DNA of 64,000 bases from Viscum album. Taxonomy: Eukaryota > Streptophyta > Magnoliopsida > Santalales > Viscaceae. The position numbers were made by a program, and so were the translations under genes. The stretch's first letter is position 1. The number at the start of each line of letters is the position of its first letter. The stretch covers positions 385,219,962 through 385,283,961 of the forward strand of contig OY728133.1 of assembly GCA_963277665.1 (NCBI GenBank). The letters run 5' to 3'. Shown here piece after piece: positions 35,736 through 48,830 of the stretch. Below the pieces are notes generated by a model. It had not been told where the DNA came from. It worked only from the letters and a program-made list of their open reading frames with translations, and did not search any database.

Positions 35736-36837
35736 TCATCACTAGGAATCAACTCAACTAAAAACTTAACGTATCTCTCACGTGGTATCCCTAATAATTA
35801 TTTAGGAAACACATCCTAAAAATGATCCACCACAAGAGGGAATACATCATTATCCACTACTTAATCACCCAACATAAGACTTGAGCCTTGTGTTTTGAAC
35901 TGACACATAGATGGAAGAAATGACCATGCACAACCTCTCTAGATTTCATATTCTCAACAAAACAATTGGTTCTACCCTCAGGAGGCATGAAGGTCACTGT
36001 AATATATTTAATATAAATATTATATTGATATAATATCATCCATTACATTCCAATTATTAGTTTGAAACATGAAAACATGAAAATGTAAAAATAGTAAAGG
36101 TAACCATACTCACCAACCTTAAAGGAATAACCCTTACAAAGACATATGTCATTAGATCAAACCCCCATCGTCAAGTAGATCGATATGGTCTGATATAAGG
36201 ACAATAATTACAAACTCTAACCATTTTAGAAAACACTAATATATATTCAATTGTAGGATCTTTTATCCAATGAATAACGAGCATGTGTGGAAGCTATATG
36301 AATCGTTCCATTGATAATCGATGGTCTAGCCTCACCGTCATTAGATATAGGCTAACTACATTTAGTCGACATGTCTATCTACACTATGATATTTTATAAA
36401 TCCCATGTGTTTAATTACCCTATAGATATTGATTCACTTTTCTACATACTCCTCATCCTCTATCCAATATGTTGTGAAATGTATAAATCCAATTCCAAAT
36501 TGATATGGGGCGTCATATCCTCTTACGGTGCTCTGCATCATCAATGTTCCTCTACCTTCTTCTATTGGAAAAGGGTTCCTAAAGAACCACTATATAATCG
36601 AAATTATTACAAAATATTTTAATTATATTATAATTCAATGTTATTAACATTACATGTGGCATGGAAATGAATAGTAATAGAAAAAAACTATACTACTTCC
36701 CTGATAGGCCAGTCCCCTCCCTCAGACACTATTCCCACCACCATCTTGGCAGAAGAAATCATAATTTAACATCCATATATCTATGGAAGGACCACTAGAT
36801 AAACAAATAAATCATTGATATCCCATACTTTAATTCT
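35736..36837 (-). pseudogene. Protease-to-RT spacer and protease region of element C
   Basis: Just upstream of RT the plus strand has the block common to minus-strand gypsy copies, 'ACGTGGTATCCCTAATAATT' with a following AGGAAACACATCC, which encodes the pre-RT segment of the polyprotein. The protease itself should lie at about 36100-36500, but I do not see an active-site motif. Frames at 35857-36039 and 36371-36622 show nothing specific. Confidence 0.4.
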
Positions 36838-37197
36838 CTATAGGTTACCTTCATAAATGAAATCCTGATTAATTACCTCATTGAACATCTTGAAATTAAT
36901 GATATTCACATGAAACATGATATTACATATAAGTCTATCCTGAAAACATTTCATAGAAACTGTCTCATCCCTTACCAAAAATGGAACAAACAAATATTTA
37001 TGTATCTGAAGAATATACAATAATAAATCAATAATATATTCACTGGGGCCAAATGCATAAAATATGTAGCTCTCTCCTACCTTGGGGTATCTAGGTAGAA
37101 AAACTCCAAGAATGTTTCTTGGAAGTTCTTCTATGACAAAATATATAAAATCCCAACCTAAACCTAAAAATAATCCTAGTGTTCTTATATCCCCCAA
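36838..37197 (-). pseudogene. gag capsid region of element C, 119 open codons
   Basis: The longest open frame in the window. It ends with DETVSMKCFQDRLICNIMFH, then VNIINFKMFNEVINQDFIYE, matching the Retrotrans_gag tail 'DEExRMxxFxxGLxxxIRxxVxxxxFxTFxEVVNxALIYE'. It would be the capsid assembly domain. No zinc knuckle follows in frame. Survival of a 119-codon frame among otherwise stop-ridden sequence may be chance or a younger age than its neighbours. Confidence 0.72.
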
Positions 37198-38203
37198 AAC
37201 ATATAAGTTACTAAATTAACCTTATTCTCTATAGGAATCTCTATGTTATCTAGAATATTCTGAATAGACTCGATCTATAACTCTACAACCTCTGGTCCAC
37301 CCACAATGAAAAAACAAAGGATGTCTATCCCTAAACTACATAAATAGGGAAGAATTCTCAAAGAAATGCTCCTCCAACCAATCACCTAGAACCAATGGTT
37401 GTTCATGTCCCTCTATTAGAGGTATATTCTCAGTAATGTCCTCCACTTATCATACTTGAAACCTTCATCATGGTGGTATTTTTCTATAAAGTAAAATTTA
37501 TATCTCAATACACATAATATTTTATTTAATAGTTACACAATGTATGGGTCATAATTCTCAATAAAAAACCATTCTATATTCACTAACCATATAGCCAAAT
37601 TCGTAATACCATCACCAAACCCAACCATACAAATCATGGGGCCATAGTTAACTGTGGATAAACCAAATTCCATACAATATTATGCTTCCATTTGATACTA
37701 TTTTAATATATTTAAATCATTAAATGGATATAAATTTCTTTATTAAGAACAATTTTATCCATTTATTTAACATATTACCCATTAAAAATTGAAACTTTTA
37801 TGTTAGTCACTTTCCTATGAAATAGGAATAAGACATGATACTATTTTAATTTTTACACAACCAAACCATGAAATGTATTCCCATGTATTCCTAACTTTAT
37901 TAAATTCATATAAATCCAATATTTCCAAAAATAATTCATATATAAAGAAACCTCATTCCCTATTAGGACATGTGTAAAACATAAAAATGTAGTAACATCA
38001 CACAATATATGTATCACCCATTGTGAAATAACATCCAAATATAATAAAAATATATCAAGAAAAACAATACCACCCTTAGAACGTTGGTTTTAATCAGCAA
38101 ATGTGTTATCTAATCCCAGAAATGATCTCATTTTTAGGGCTGGACACATCATAATATTTAGTATACCTTTCCAAAAATATTAATGATGAATTAATTAAAA
38201 CAT
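37198..38203 (-). pseudogene. gag N-terminal region and leader of element C, unreadable
   Basis: By position it is the start of gag and the leader between the primer-binding site and the capsid part. The open frame at 37853-38038 shows no known motif. Confidence 0.35.
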
Positions 38204-38215
38204 TCTATGATACCA
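38204..38215 (-). promoter_or_regulatory. Primer-binding site of element C (decayed)
   Basis: The plus strand TCTATGATACCA is the complement of TGGTATCATAGA, one or two changes from the Met-tRNA site. LTR sequence follows. Confidence 0.65.
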
Positions 38216-38990
38216 ATTTTTATGATCATGTTATGGGTTCCACTAATACCAATGCCTTGGGATGGTGAACTGCCTGATCTCACGTGTGCCTCCCAATACT
38301 ACAAAATCTTCTGACAGGGAGTGATAGAAAAAATAGGTACACGAGGAGAATATACCCTCTTTACTGGGGAAAGAAAATATCACAAATAAAAATAAATAAT
38401 AAAAAATTAATAATAATCAACAATAAAATATAACCACACAGTATATAATCACCTTGAAAAACAAAGTAATCATCCACAAACCGGGTATAAAAAATATATC
38501 ATGGAATAACAGTGTCATGTGATGCAAGACACCCAAATTAAACACACACAAAAAAAATAGTTCCAAGCATCATTTTGGTTCCTCTATCCATCATCAACAA
38601 AAAAAATATGAACTCATCCATCTATCATAGGTTTATTTCCATTATCTTAAATTGAAACCATTAAATTTTCTCAGGTACCAATAGATACCTAAGCAGGGTG
38701 GGAGTAAAAATCATTAGGCCCCCACCAATGGTGTCTAATGGAAAATAAAGTCATATAAAGTGTATTCATAAGTAAATGTTAAAAAAACATGGAAGGAAGA
38801 GTAAAAATGTTCAAAATTAACCATTTATCAATTAATTTGTTTCCCTTTAGTCACACCATGACATTTAAAACCCACAAATTGTTCCCTATACATGCAGGAA
38901 ATCTAATCATATAATAAAAATGTTTTAACATCTATTAAAAAGCACCTATTCATTAATCATTTTAACATCATGTACCGAGGTGAAAAACCC
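38216..38990 (-). mobile_element. 5' LTR of element C, cut at about 38990
   Basis: It contains the GTGCCTCCCAATA block near 38283 (inverse of A's LTR end) and matches 31640-32180 in the other LTR. The match stops near 38990, after which an orphan segment and then element E follow. Confidence 0.65.
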
Positions 38991-39320
38991 ATTTACCCAT
39001 ATAACATATATAGGGACAAGTGACTAGATCACCATGTTGACACTCTAGCCAAGAGTAGGAAACACCATGTGCATCATATCAAGTAGTGGATTTCAGATGT
39101 CATCATGATGACACACCTGTCATGGTGCATGGAAAAAGAAAATTCTATATTTTTCCATTGTATCATGATGTCTAACAAGGGTTTGATGATTTGATAATGT
39201 TAACTGTCATACACATACAAATTCTAATTCACCAATGAACAATTTTTTTTTAGTTTTTATAATATTATTTAAATAAAAAAAAATGAAATAAAATATTTCA
39301 TGAATTAAACTGAAATGCAA
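38991..39320. other. Orphan 330-bp segment with a perfect 16-bp palindrome
   Basis: Neither C's LTR nor E's LTR explains this segment. It is less AT-rich in its middle and contains TGTCATCATGATGACA (39099-39114), its own reverse complement. It has no open frame of note. It might be a short unrelated insertion or a diverged piece of C's LTR. Confidence 0.35.
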
Positions 39321-42300
39321 TGTAATAACCTTGTCCCCAGTAGCCTGAAGATGTTTTCCACAATATTTAATTGGCATAATATACTTGAAATTAAATTCTA
39401 AAGGAGAAAATGTTTTAGTAGTATTAGAAAACTAGATACATACATGAGTAATAAAAAAATAGAGAATTTTTTTAAGAATTATATAATCTCTCTAGATTAT
39501 ATTTTCTTATCTTTCATAGTACAAATAATAGAGTCATAGGTAAATGAAATAAAATAATGGAGAGATCAGATGCTCAGTAATTGTTATGTATAATGAAATA
39601 AATCATGAATGAATAATCATAAAATATATTTAATGATAGATAACTTAGAAAAAATTCCTTTTAAATAACTTGATTATCTTAAAAAGATAAGAAACAATAA
39701 ATATTATATTGTAAATAACTGAAACACAATCTATTTAATCAATAAAATAGGATCAATATTGAAGGAAAATATTACGATCAAATAAATCCATATAATTAAC
39801 CACCATATCTTTAAAATTTTCCGTGGATATTCTAAATGATTGAATAATCACATGGAAAACAATATCTTATATCATAATGAAGGAATGTATAGTACCATAC
39901 ATATAAACTTTTATGATATATCCTCCAGATAGTTACATTCAATATATATCCTTACTTCATCTTAAATCCATGGGTAGAAACCAGTCTAATTTAGCCAACA
40001 GATTTGTCTCATGATACATGTTATTGCATGGAGGGGATATATAAAGTCTTGGCCCCACCCGTTACATACTATGTCATTTACATTAATCATATGAAGGGAG
40101 ATACTAAAAAAATCTAAACATTCATACTGATAAACTACCATACTAGTTACAAATAAATTCCCCCAATAAAAAATCACAACCATAAACCATCTAGAGTAAT
40201 ATGGAGAATGGTATCAAAATAGAACATCCATAGTCAAAATCATAATAATCCATCCAAATAATGAATTATGATTATATTAAAAAAAATTCCCAAATGTATC
40301 ATATGAATAATAATGTTTTTATGCCATTAATTAACATTAATAACATTATTATTTCATTAAAATGTTTCTTAATGAATATGTCAATTTCATTTTGAAATCA
40401 CTTTTTTATAAAACAAAAAATATTTTTAAATTAAATTTATTTAAAAATAACTATCAATTAAAAATAGTTTCAAGAAAATTAGGGAAAAAATTTCATTTAA
40501 AATATTCTTGTAAAATTGAAAATGAAGATTCAAATAAACGATGGAGGGTAATTATGTACATGTCATACAAGTTAAAAAACATTCCTTTTGCATTGTAAAA
40601 ATGTTTGAAGAGTGACTTATTGGAAAAATGTCAAGAAGAATCATTTCAAACCATTTTGTAAAAACTAAAACATGGGTAAAAATTTCATTAATAAATCATT
40701 TAGGGAAGGTTAAAAAATTTAAAACATTTATAAAAAAACATGGGTTTTGATGAAAAATATCTTCCAACTATTGAGAGAAATAAATATAGAAACATCATCT
40801 AAATAATTTTCAGTAACAATGACTGAAAAATGGTATTATTAGTTAAAAATATCATGAATAAACAAATTATAATTAAATTAAATGGGTTTAATAGATAATG
40901 ATCAAATAATATCCTTTATGTTCAAGAATAAATAATCTTCATTAGAATGATATTGTGAAATACACCCCTACATTGATCATAAATTTGAAGTTAGAATTAA
41001 TAAATGAATAGATTATGTGTATCAAATATAAATCCACAAAGAACTATTTAAAATAAAAAATAATATAATGAATTAATTATATAAATAATCTTATAATATC
41101 AAAGATAATGAAGAAGTAATACAACCCAATGAATATAAATTGAGTTATGCAATTCATAACCACTTGGAAACTTTTAAGTCAAATCCAATTGGATTAAATA
41201 AATAAAATTTAATCATAAAATAAAATTTATATAAAATTATTAAATATATTACATATCATAGGTTTATTATATACACCATATAAAGATATCAGTTTCATAA
41301 CATTACAAAACACCTCAATGAAATGAAATTAAGGAAAAATCTACTACACCATGATTCCTTTTAGTTGAAAATATTTAACCACTAGTGTATTGGTTTTAGA
41401 GATGCTATTAACCTATACAAGAACCATATTAAAATATATAATATCATATATGATCCTTTTATAATATATGATCATCCGTTCATTGATAATATTTCATTAT
41501 TTTCATTGTTTCAGGTGTTATTTTCATTATTTTCTCAAGTGTGTTTCATCATGAATAATCCAATTCTTGTACACAAAACATGGTTATATAAAATTAATTA
41601 TGATTATAATAATGAAATAATTATCATATTTTTACTTCTATCATACCTTTATAGCTAATAATAAAATATCGTTATGAAAAATAGACAATGTTACAATCAT
41701 TGAGACTATAGGTCGTACATACGCATTAGTAACGTTTCCATTTTTAAATGATCATTATGAAAACATGTTAAGTAATACATTTAAATACTTCTAATATTAT
41801 AATAAATACCATATTTTTTCATTATATATACATACATATATATATATATTTATCATTCATGTGGTGGGTTGTTGAAAATAGAGTCACATCATTTCGTGAA
41901 GGTGATAGTCCCGAAGTAAATGAATGATGTTATAATCTTGAATTGTGTGAAAAGGTAAGAAAGAAAATGATATTTATTCTCTTATAAGAATAATAAATAT
42001 TTCATTAATATAAAAAATTATATCATGTCTATCATATATAATAATTAACATTATCGCCATCACATTCAATGTAAAGTGTTTATGAAAGGTAAATCACATC
42101 TCTTCACAAGGCAGTAGTCCGCCGAACACATGATGGATGTTATCGCATCTCCTACGAATTGGAAATTAAAAAGGTACATGTGATATTATGAATAAAAAAG
42201 TTATAATTATGTTATAAATATCATAAATATACATTATATACATCATCATACCAAACCATAATATGTGGTAAAGAAGGAATGAAGGACATCCATTTGTGGG

Positions 42301-43014
42301 GTGGTAGTCTTCCATACACATGAATGATGTTTTTTTAACCCATTTTGGGGAATTGGAGGTGGTTTTAGGTAATTACCAATCCAAAATATAATTTTTCAGT
42401 AAAAATTATTTAAATTAAAATAATATTTTTAATGAAAATTTATTATTTTTCACTATTTACAAAATAATGAAACTTCTAAAAAATACAAAAAATTCACCCT
42501 AACATAATTTTGGTACAACATTTTACAAAATTATGTTTATTTTTTCAATAAATATTTTTAAAGGGGTAAGAATTAATATTAAATTATTTATTTAATGTGA
42601 GACTAAATAATATTAGAAAAAATAATTTTTTTTCATAAACCTATTATTTATTTTAAGTGATTTTTTTTTTATTGATTATCAATAGAGAACTAATAAATTT
42701 TGTATAAATGTATATTCACATAATTTTTTAACTACTATTAATACCCACAATTAAAATATCTTTGAGATAACTATCATATTGAAATGTATTATTAATAGTG
42801 TATTGTTGTTCGATAAAACTCAGTCTTCCATTTAGCACAAGTTATTGAAGAAACTCATTGTTTTGTGTATCATAAGATGTTATAAAAATAATATTTATTC
42901 TAAAAGAAATATATTTTAATGTATTGGGGTGTTATATTCTATTCTAATATATTTTATTTATGTCACATACTATATTGGATAAAATTTTATTTTTTAGAAT
43001 TTTAGGTTGTTATA
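39321..43014 (-). mobile_element. 3' LTR of element E (about 3.7 kb)
   Basis: The left edge TGTAATAACC matches the 5' LTR start TATGATGACC at 45941; the right edge is TGTTATA at 43008-43014, next to the purine tract TTCTCCCCACTT. It includes four hairpin-type units (41680-42335). Unlike B and D it has only about 680 bp right of the array and no recognisable TATA or leader box. The small frames at 39986-40183 and 40362-40598 are unsupported. Confidence 0.68.
41680..42335. repeat. Array of four hairpin-type units in the 3' LTR of E
   Basis: Units lie near 41690, 41887, 42095 and 42285, spaced about 190-210 bp. Cores include GGTCGTACATACGCAT and GGGGTGGTAGTCTTCCATAC. The second unit is bounded by CATCATT (41887-41893) and AATGATG (41923-41929). 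The fourth by ACATCCATT and AATGATGT with one bulged base. Equivalent units occur in E's other LTR. Confidence 0.62.
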
Positions 43015-43027
43015 TTCTCCCCACTTC
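43015..43027 (-). promoter_or_regulatory. Polypurine tract of element E
   Basis: The plus strand TTCTCCCCACTTC, sense GAAGTGGGGAGAA, lies directly against the LTR start TATAACA. Confidence 0.65.
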
Positions 43028-44451
43028 ATGAAAAATATGTGGTCGAAATTTAAATTTGATATCGGTTGTCAATTGTTTTATATTTTATAATTATTTTGTC
43101 GAAATATCACATTGTAAAAATAGAAAAAAATAACCACATAATAAGAGGTAAAAGTAATTACAAAATCCATATATAATAACATATAACTTGGTTTTATGTA
43201 GGAGAACATTGGTGGCATTTAAAGATGTGGAAGAAATAATAAATTTAGAGAGTGGTAAAAGTCATTGATAAAAAGAAGTTTAATGATCAACGGAATGTCA
43301 AGGGCCTAAAAAATAATTATTGGTTGATTAAAAAGACTATTATTGCTATATAAATTTTGGTATTTAGGATTAAATTTTATTTCAATATCATTTTAATAGA
43401 GTTTAGGAATTCCTTTTACTATATAAGAATATAAGTAAATATACTTACATGATAATAATTTATTTCATTAGAATAACTTCATCATTTGGATATTATTTTA
43501 TCAATTTCCCATCCATCACTTACCCCAAGGAATGAAATTCTAAATATTATTATTTTTATTCCAAAATCACTAAACTTTACTTTTAACAGCTCTTATGTTC
43601 CATAAAATAGTGAAAAGTATTTCCTTTTGTCTCTAAGTATTCTCCAAAATCAATATAGTTATCAGAAGTTATCCCATATAATACAATATTCTCTAAAACC
43701 TCATATAAAGGTCAACCTAAAAAATTTCATAAATTTTTAACCTTTTGGGAATTCCAAAATATTAATATCCATAATAATAGAAACAATTTCACTGACTTTC
43801 AAATATGAACTGATAATTAGTCCCTCAAACAACATGATAAAGCTCATAATCATAATATATCAAACCTGTGAATAAAATCATCATGTATTCTATTAAAACA
43901 TGGCAGTAACCTAACATACCATAAATCCACATTGAAATATTCTTCTGAATTATTAAATAAGTAAAAAATAGATTATTGGATGTATTCCATAAATCTAAAA
44001 GTGTTGTTAAATCCCTCAATGATAGCATAAACCAATTTTTCGCCAAATCATTAACCAATTTGAAGGCATTTAGTATGATCCAATTTAGAATATTGATATC
44101 AATAATCTATTAATCCCAACATCATTATCTCAACACTAGGAATATATTAGGAGTAATATTTTCCTTGAGCTTGTGTTTTCCAAGAAGTTCAACTTTCTAC
44201 TAAATCATTTTTTTGGTCATCAGTACTATTCAACATATGTTTGAAAGTCCTTAATGATTTTTTTTCACTACAATAATTATATATACCATATTTCATATTA
44301 CCTAGATATCATTGATAAATTACTCAAATGATATAATTCATGAATCCAAACATAATAACATTAATCATTATTCTTTTTATGTGATAAAAGTATAAGATTA
44401 ATCTTGATCCATTAGAATTTGTTAAGGTATATTACATTGATGCTTGATACA
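43028..44451 (-). pseudogene. Truncated pol of element E (integrase-tail-like)
   Basis: At about 43690-43780 the sense strand reads ILIFWNSQKVKNL-NFLG, then PLYEVLENI, which fits the integrase tail 'VLRFGKKGKLSPRFIGPYEVLERI'. The open frame 43825-44058 lies just upstream and could be integrase, but its residues do not align convincingly. There is no room for RT and RNase H between the gag knuckle (44452) and this block, so most of pol is deleted. Confidence 0.4.
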
Positions 44452-45926
44452 CTAATTTTCGTAGTTTCCCATATCCTTATAGTTGAATAATTCAAAATTG
44501 GAAACTTTTTTGATACCCTTACAATCACAAGTATGGTTTTCTTTTTCTCCATACATGTTGCAAGATCTCATTAATTTTAAGAAAGAATCAGGGAGTTAAT
44601 TTCCACAATTATAACGTGTAGGATAATCCTTCATTCCCTTATTCCCTTGATATTTATTTTTTCTTACAGAAATCATCTTTTCATACTTCCCTTCAAAGCC
44701 AAAATAGTTAGATAATTAATTATCTATCTTTCTTGTACATGGTAAAATTTCATCAAATGATTAGAATGTATGGGAGACTATTTCCTTATATAATACCACA
44801 TTAATCGAATAAAATAAATGACCATTCTTACTCTTTGTGTTATGTAGGTAGATATAGATACTATTCCTCTTTCTAGGCACTATTTTTAAATAATGGAATA
44901 CAAAATATTAGATTATATCTTTATGATACATAATGGATAATACAAAAACTACTAAAATTCTTAACATAAACTGAAAATTTTGTATATACTTAATCTCATA
45001 ATAATAACTGTGGAAGAAGAGTATGAAAGGGGTTTGATAGAGTATCTAAAAATAAGGACAATGGTTTGGTGGTGGTGGAAAACTCTTCAAGTGTGGTCAT
45101 AAATGATCATGAAGAGATCCAAAAATGGTGAAATATGGTAACCTATCATTAAATCTAAAGATAAAATGTTGTAAGAATAACTCTTGATTAATTAATCACA
45201 AGATGATGCAGATTAGATTTCATAGATTATTATTCATGGAAACTAATTAGGGGAATATGTATTGAATAATCAATTAAGATCATATATTGGTAAGATGATT
45301 CAATTCATGAATGAAAAATATGGAGGAGTACACTCAAATGTGGGACAAGATGGTGTATTGGTTTGAAGACCTCATCAATGATGATCTAGATATATAGGTA
45401 AATGCAATTCAATGGGAATAATATATTAAAAACAGTTTTTATATGAATAAATTAGATTATAAATATTCAATTATATTTTATGGTATTTTATTCATTGTAT
45501 TTTGTACATTTATAGTTTCTCGCTTTTCTTTAAAAATATATGTGAAAATAAAAAAGTAAATTTTTCTTCTAGTCAATCATAATGGATTTTAAAGAAAATA
45601 AAAATTATCCACTGTTTATACCTAGGGAGTTTAAAAATTAATGCACTATGAGGACCATTTTTCACCCCAAGTGATGATCGACTCTATATTAATTCAGCCT
45701 TTTTAGAGATATTACCAATATATACCTCTCTATTGGAACAAAATTAACTTATAGTATCCAGATAAGGATGTATTTCTAGGAAAACTGACAATATATAATC
45801 CTTAACAAAACATTATGATGTTATTATATATATATATATATATATATATTCCCAAAGGTTATTATAAGGATATGTTTATTAATCTATATTTTCCTTAATC
45901 TAGTTATAAGCGTGTCTACTATACTT
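44452..45926 (-). pseudogene. gag of element E with zinc knuckle at 44452-44490
   Basis: LFNYKDMGNYEN stands at the CCHC knuckle and closely matches G1 and, more loosely, A. The first Cys is Leu, the second Tyr, the His Asn. The remaining 1.4 kb to the primer-binding site is the expected gag length but broken by stops. Confidence 0.5.
45825..45849. repeat. (TA)n microsatellite
   Basis: A run of about 12 TA units inside the gag/leader region of E. Confidence 0.9.
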
Positions 45927-45938
45927 GCTCTGATACAA
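45927..45938 (-). promoter_or_regulatory. Primer-binding site of element E
   Basis: The plus strand GCTCTGATACAA is the complement of TTGTATCAGAGC, one base from TGGTATCAGAGC. The LTR starts at 45941 (TATGATGACC). Confidence 0.78.
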
Positions 45939-45940
45939 AC

Positions 45941-48830
45941 TATGATGACCTCAACCAAATAAGCTCATAGTTGATGTATTCTTTATTAAATTGGTGTATG
46001 ATACAATGAATTAGATCATGAAGGATTAAAAAAATTAGTCTTTTTAATTTAGATATATAGATTAGTCTTCCATTACATTTGAATATTAATATTGCAAAAA
46101 TTGTTTTTTGAGAACCACATTATTCCCTCTAGAATATCATTTCCTATGAAACATAATACACTTCATCTAATCCCAGGTAAATGACAAAAAATAATAGTGA
46201 GATAAAATTCTTAGTAAGAGTTATGTATAATAGAAGACCTCATGAATCAACAAGTTTAAATAATATGGAAAGGTAAATAACACAACATGCAAGACTTTTA
46301 AATAACATGACTATCATGAAAATATAATGAATAATCAATATTGAAGGGTAGATGAACGAATTATATGAAATTTAATAAATAAACTAAGAATAATAATATA
46401 AAAACATATGATGATAAAATTAAACCATATAAAAAATCACATAGGCTTGAAACGTATCTGTGGATATTCTATGTGATCTAATAATCACTTAGAAATAAAT
46501 ATATGATCTCTTAATGAGGGAATGTGTAATACCAGACATATTAAATATCCTCAATAAAATTATTGTCAATATCTTTCCTCAAGACAGTTTACATCTATGG
46601 GTATAATGTCCTCTGATTTTGTCAGCGGATTTGTATTAGGAAAAATGTTGATTCATCGAGGGTATATATAAATTTGATCCCCAACTGTCACATACCAAGT
46701 ACATTTCATTCTTCATATTAATGGTTGGTACCCAAATAACATAAATATTCATATTAATAACTAAAAAATGAAATGTGAGTGCTTTCCCAAATCAATGAAC
46801 ATAACCATAAACCATCTAGAGTGACATGATGAATGTTATCAAAATAGCACATCCAACATTCAAACTATTTGTAAACAATCCAAATAATAAACAATGAAGA
46901 TATCAATACCACCTTTCTCCAGTGGATCATAAGTACATTAAATGGTTTCTTTTCTTTAATTAATATAAATACCATCAAAATTTCAATAAAAAAATTATTG
47001 AGGAAAATATACTTTTCATTTTGGTAATACCTCTTTCTTAATAAAATATTTTATAAATAAATTACTTTGAAAATAACTTTTAAAAAAACAATTTCCAAAA
47101 TATTTGGGAAATTATTTTATTTAAAAATTTTTTTATAAATATCCAACGATAGCTTAAAAAAATACGGTGGGTAATTTCATAAATTTCATGAAAGATAAAA
47201 GTACACTCTTTTTGCATTATAAAATGGTTAGAAAAGAGACATGTTCAGAAAAAGACATGAATCTTTATTTCAAGACATTTTATAAAAAGAAAATCTTGGT
47301 TAAAATTTTATTTAATAAATCATTTTTAAAAGGTTAAAATTTTTTAAATACATTTGTTGAAAACATGGGTTTTGGTGAAAATAGATTTCTGACTGCAGGG
47401 AGAGATAAATTCCAAATTTCTTAAAAAAAATATCAACTATTGTTAGTACCAAAGAGTATAAAAATGGATTTATTATTTGAAAATATCTTTAACAACTAGA
47501 GGATAAGAAAATAAATTATTTAATCAGATAATGATCAAATAATTTTCTTGATATATTGAATAAAAAATATTGATCTGAATGAGATTATGAAATAATCCCT
47601 TATAAGGACCATAACTTTGTAGTGAGAATTAATCAAAGAATAAATTATGAGTATCAACTATAAATACATATAATAAAGTGTTAATTAAAACTAATAAAAA
47701 AAATCCCTGAAAATAATAATATTAAAATATCAGAGATAATAAAGAAGGAATATAACCCAATGAAAATAAATTCAATCATGGAATTATTTACCCCTTGGAG
47801 AAAATATATGTTAAACCGCTTAGATTAAATAATGAAAACTGAAACATAAAATATCACTAGTAAATACTAATTTATGATATTACATATCAAAGGGGTGTTA
47901 TATAAAACAAATAATATAAATTTTTTATACAACATTACAGTATGCCTCAATGAAGTGAAATTGAAACAAATTATCTTAGCTCATGCTTCTTTTTTTGAAT
48001 GTTTTTTAACCTCATTTTTAGTAGTTTTAAACATTTCATTAGCTTATAGAAGAAAAATATTAATTTTTATAGTATCATATATTATAATTTTATAACATAT
48101 TATCATCCATTTGTTAAAAATTATTCATTATTTTCATTGTTTCATGTGCTAATTTCCCCGTTTTATCATCAAAATAGACTTTGGTAAATTCATTGAGATG
48201 GTAGACCATACGTACACATGAAAAATGATTCCATTTTTTAATGATTATCATGGAAAGAATGTATTCAGTATTTAATATTTCTATAATGTTAATAATATTA
48301 TTTACCATATCATATCAATACATATACTTTTATAAATATATCATTTGTGTGGTGTGATGATGAAAATAGAGTCCAATCGTATCATGAAGGCGGTAGTCCA
48401 CATATACACAAACAACATTATCATCATTCATTGAGTTAAAAGGTAAGATAGAAAATGATATATATTATCTTTTTTAAAATGATAAATATGTCATTAATAT
48501 CATTATTATTTCATTTATATCACATATAATCGTTAAATTTATCCTTATCACCTTCCATGTAAAGTGTTAGTGGAAGAAAAATCACACTACTCCATGAGGC
48601 AGATGTCGACCATTCAGATGATAGACATTTTCTTTTCTCAAAAGGAGTGAAATTTAAAATGGTATTTCGGAAATGATGACTCTAGTTGTATAATTATTTT
48701 ACAATATCATATATATACTTTATATCTGTCATTACACCAAACAATGAGAAGTGGTAATATAAAAAGGAATGATTTTTTTCATAAGGGGGTAGTCCATTGT
48801 AAAAACAAACAATTATTTCATAACTCATTT
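45941..48830 (-). mobile_element. 5' LTR of element E, first part
   Basis: It aligns with 39321 to about 42345. It carries four hairpin-type units from about 48185 to 48830. It stops at CATTT (48826-48830), the target duplication of D. The frames at 47874-48095 and 48114-48308 lie inside and are not supported as genes. Confidence 0.68.
48185..48830. repeat. Array of four hairpin-type units in the 5' LTR of E
   Basis: Units near 48189, 48375, 48590 and 48780. The first reads GATGGTAGACCATACGTACA and is bounded by TTCAT (48189-48193) and ATGAA (48218-48222). The others are more decayed. Confidence 0.55.

Larger units (their letters stand above)
31630..38990 (-). mobile_element. Ty3/gypsy element C, decayed
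   Basis: It has a left 3' LTR (31630-33408), an internal region with gag, RT, RNase H and integrase motifs in minus-strand order, a primer-binding site near 38205 and a right 5' LTR that stops at about 38990. Shared LTR text includes the CATCCATCTATCATA block at about 31810 and 38615. Its LTR family is that of element A. Confidence 0.75.
39321..48830 (-). mobile_element. Ty3/gypsy element E (first part), interrupted by D
   Basis: The 3' LTR is 39321-43014, the interior 43015-45940 (about 2.9 kb) and the 5' LTR 45941-48830, which resumes at 61301-61414 on the far side of D. The interior holds a primer-binding site, gag zinc knuckle and a short integrase-like stretch, but no RT. With 3.7-kb LTRs and a small interior it looks non-autonomous. 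Confidence 0.7.

Noticed and set aside
40362..40598. Plus-strand Lys/Asn-rich frame of 78 codons
   Set aside because: It lies in E's 3' LTR; the composition is what AT-rich DNA gives, and E's 5' LTR does not keep it open.
41680..42335. Regularly spaced repeats as a possible CRISPR array
   Set aside because: Units are about 190 bp apart, diverged, inside plant LTRs, and repeated between LTRs; none of this fits CRISPR.
43825..44058. Minus-strand frame of 77 codons as a separate gene
   Set aside because: It lies in the pol position of element E and shows no independent features; at most it is integrase debris.
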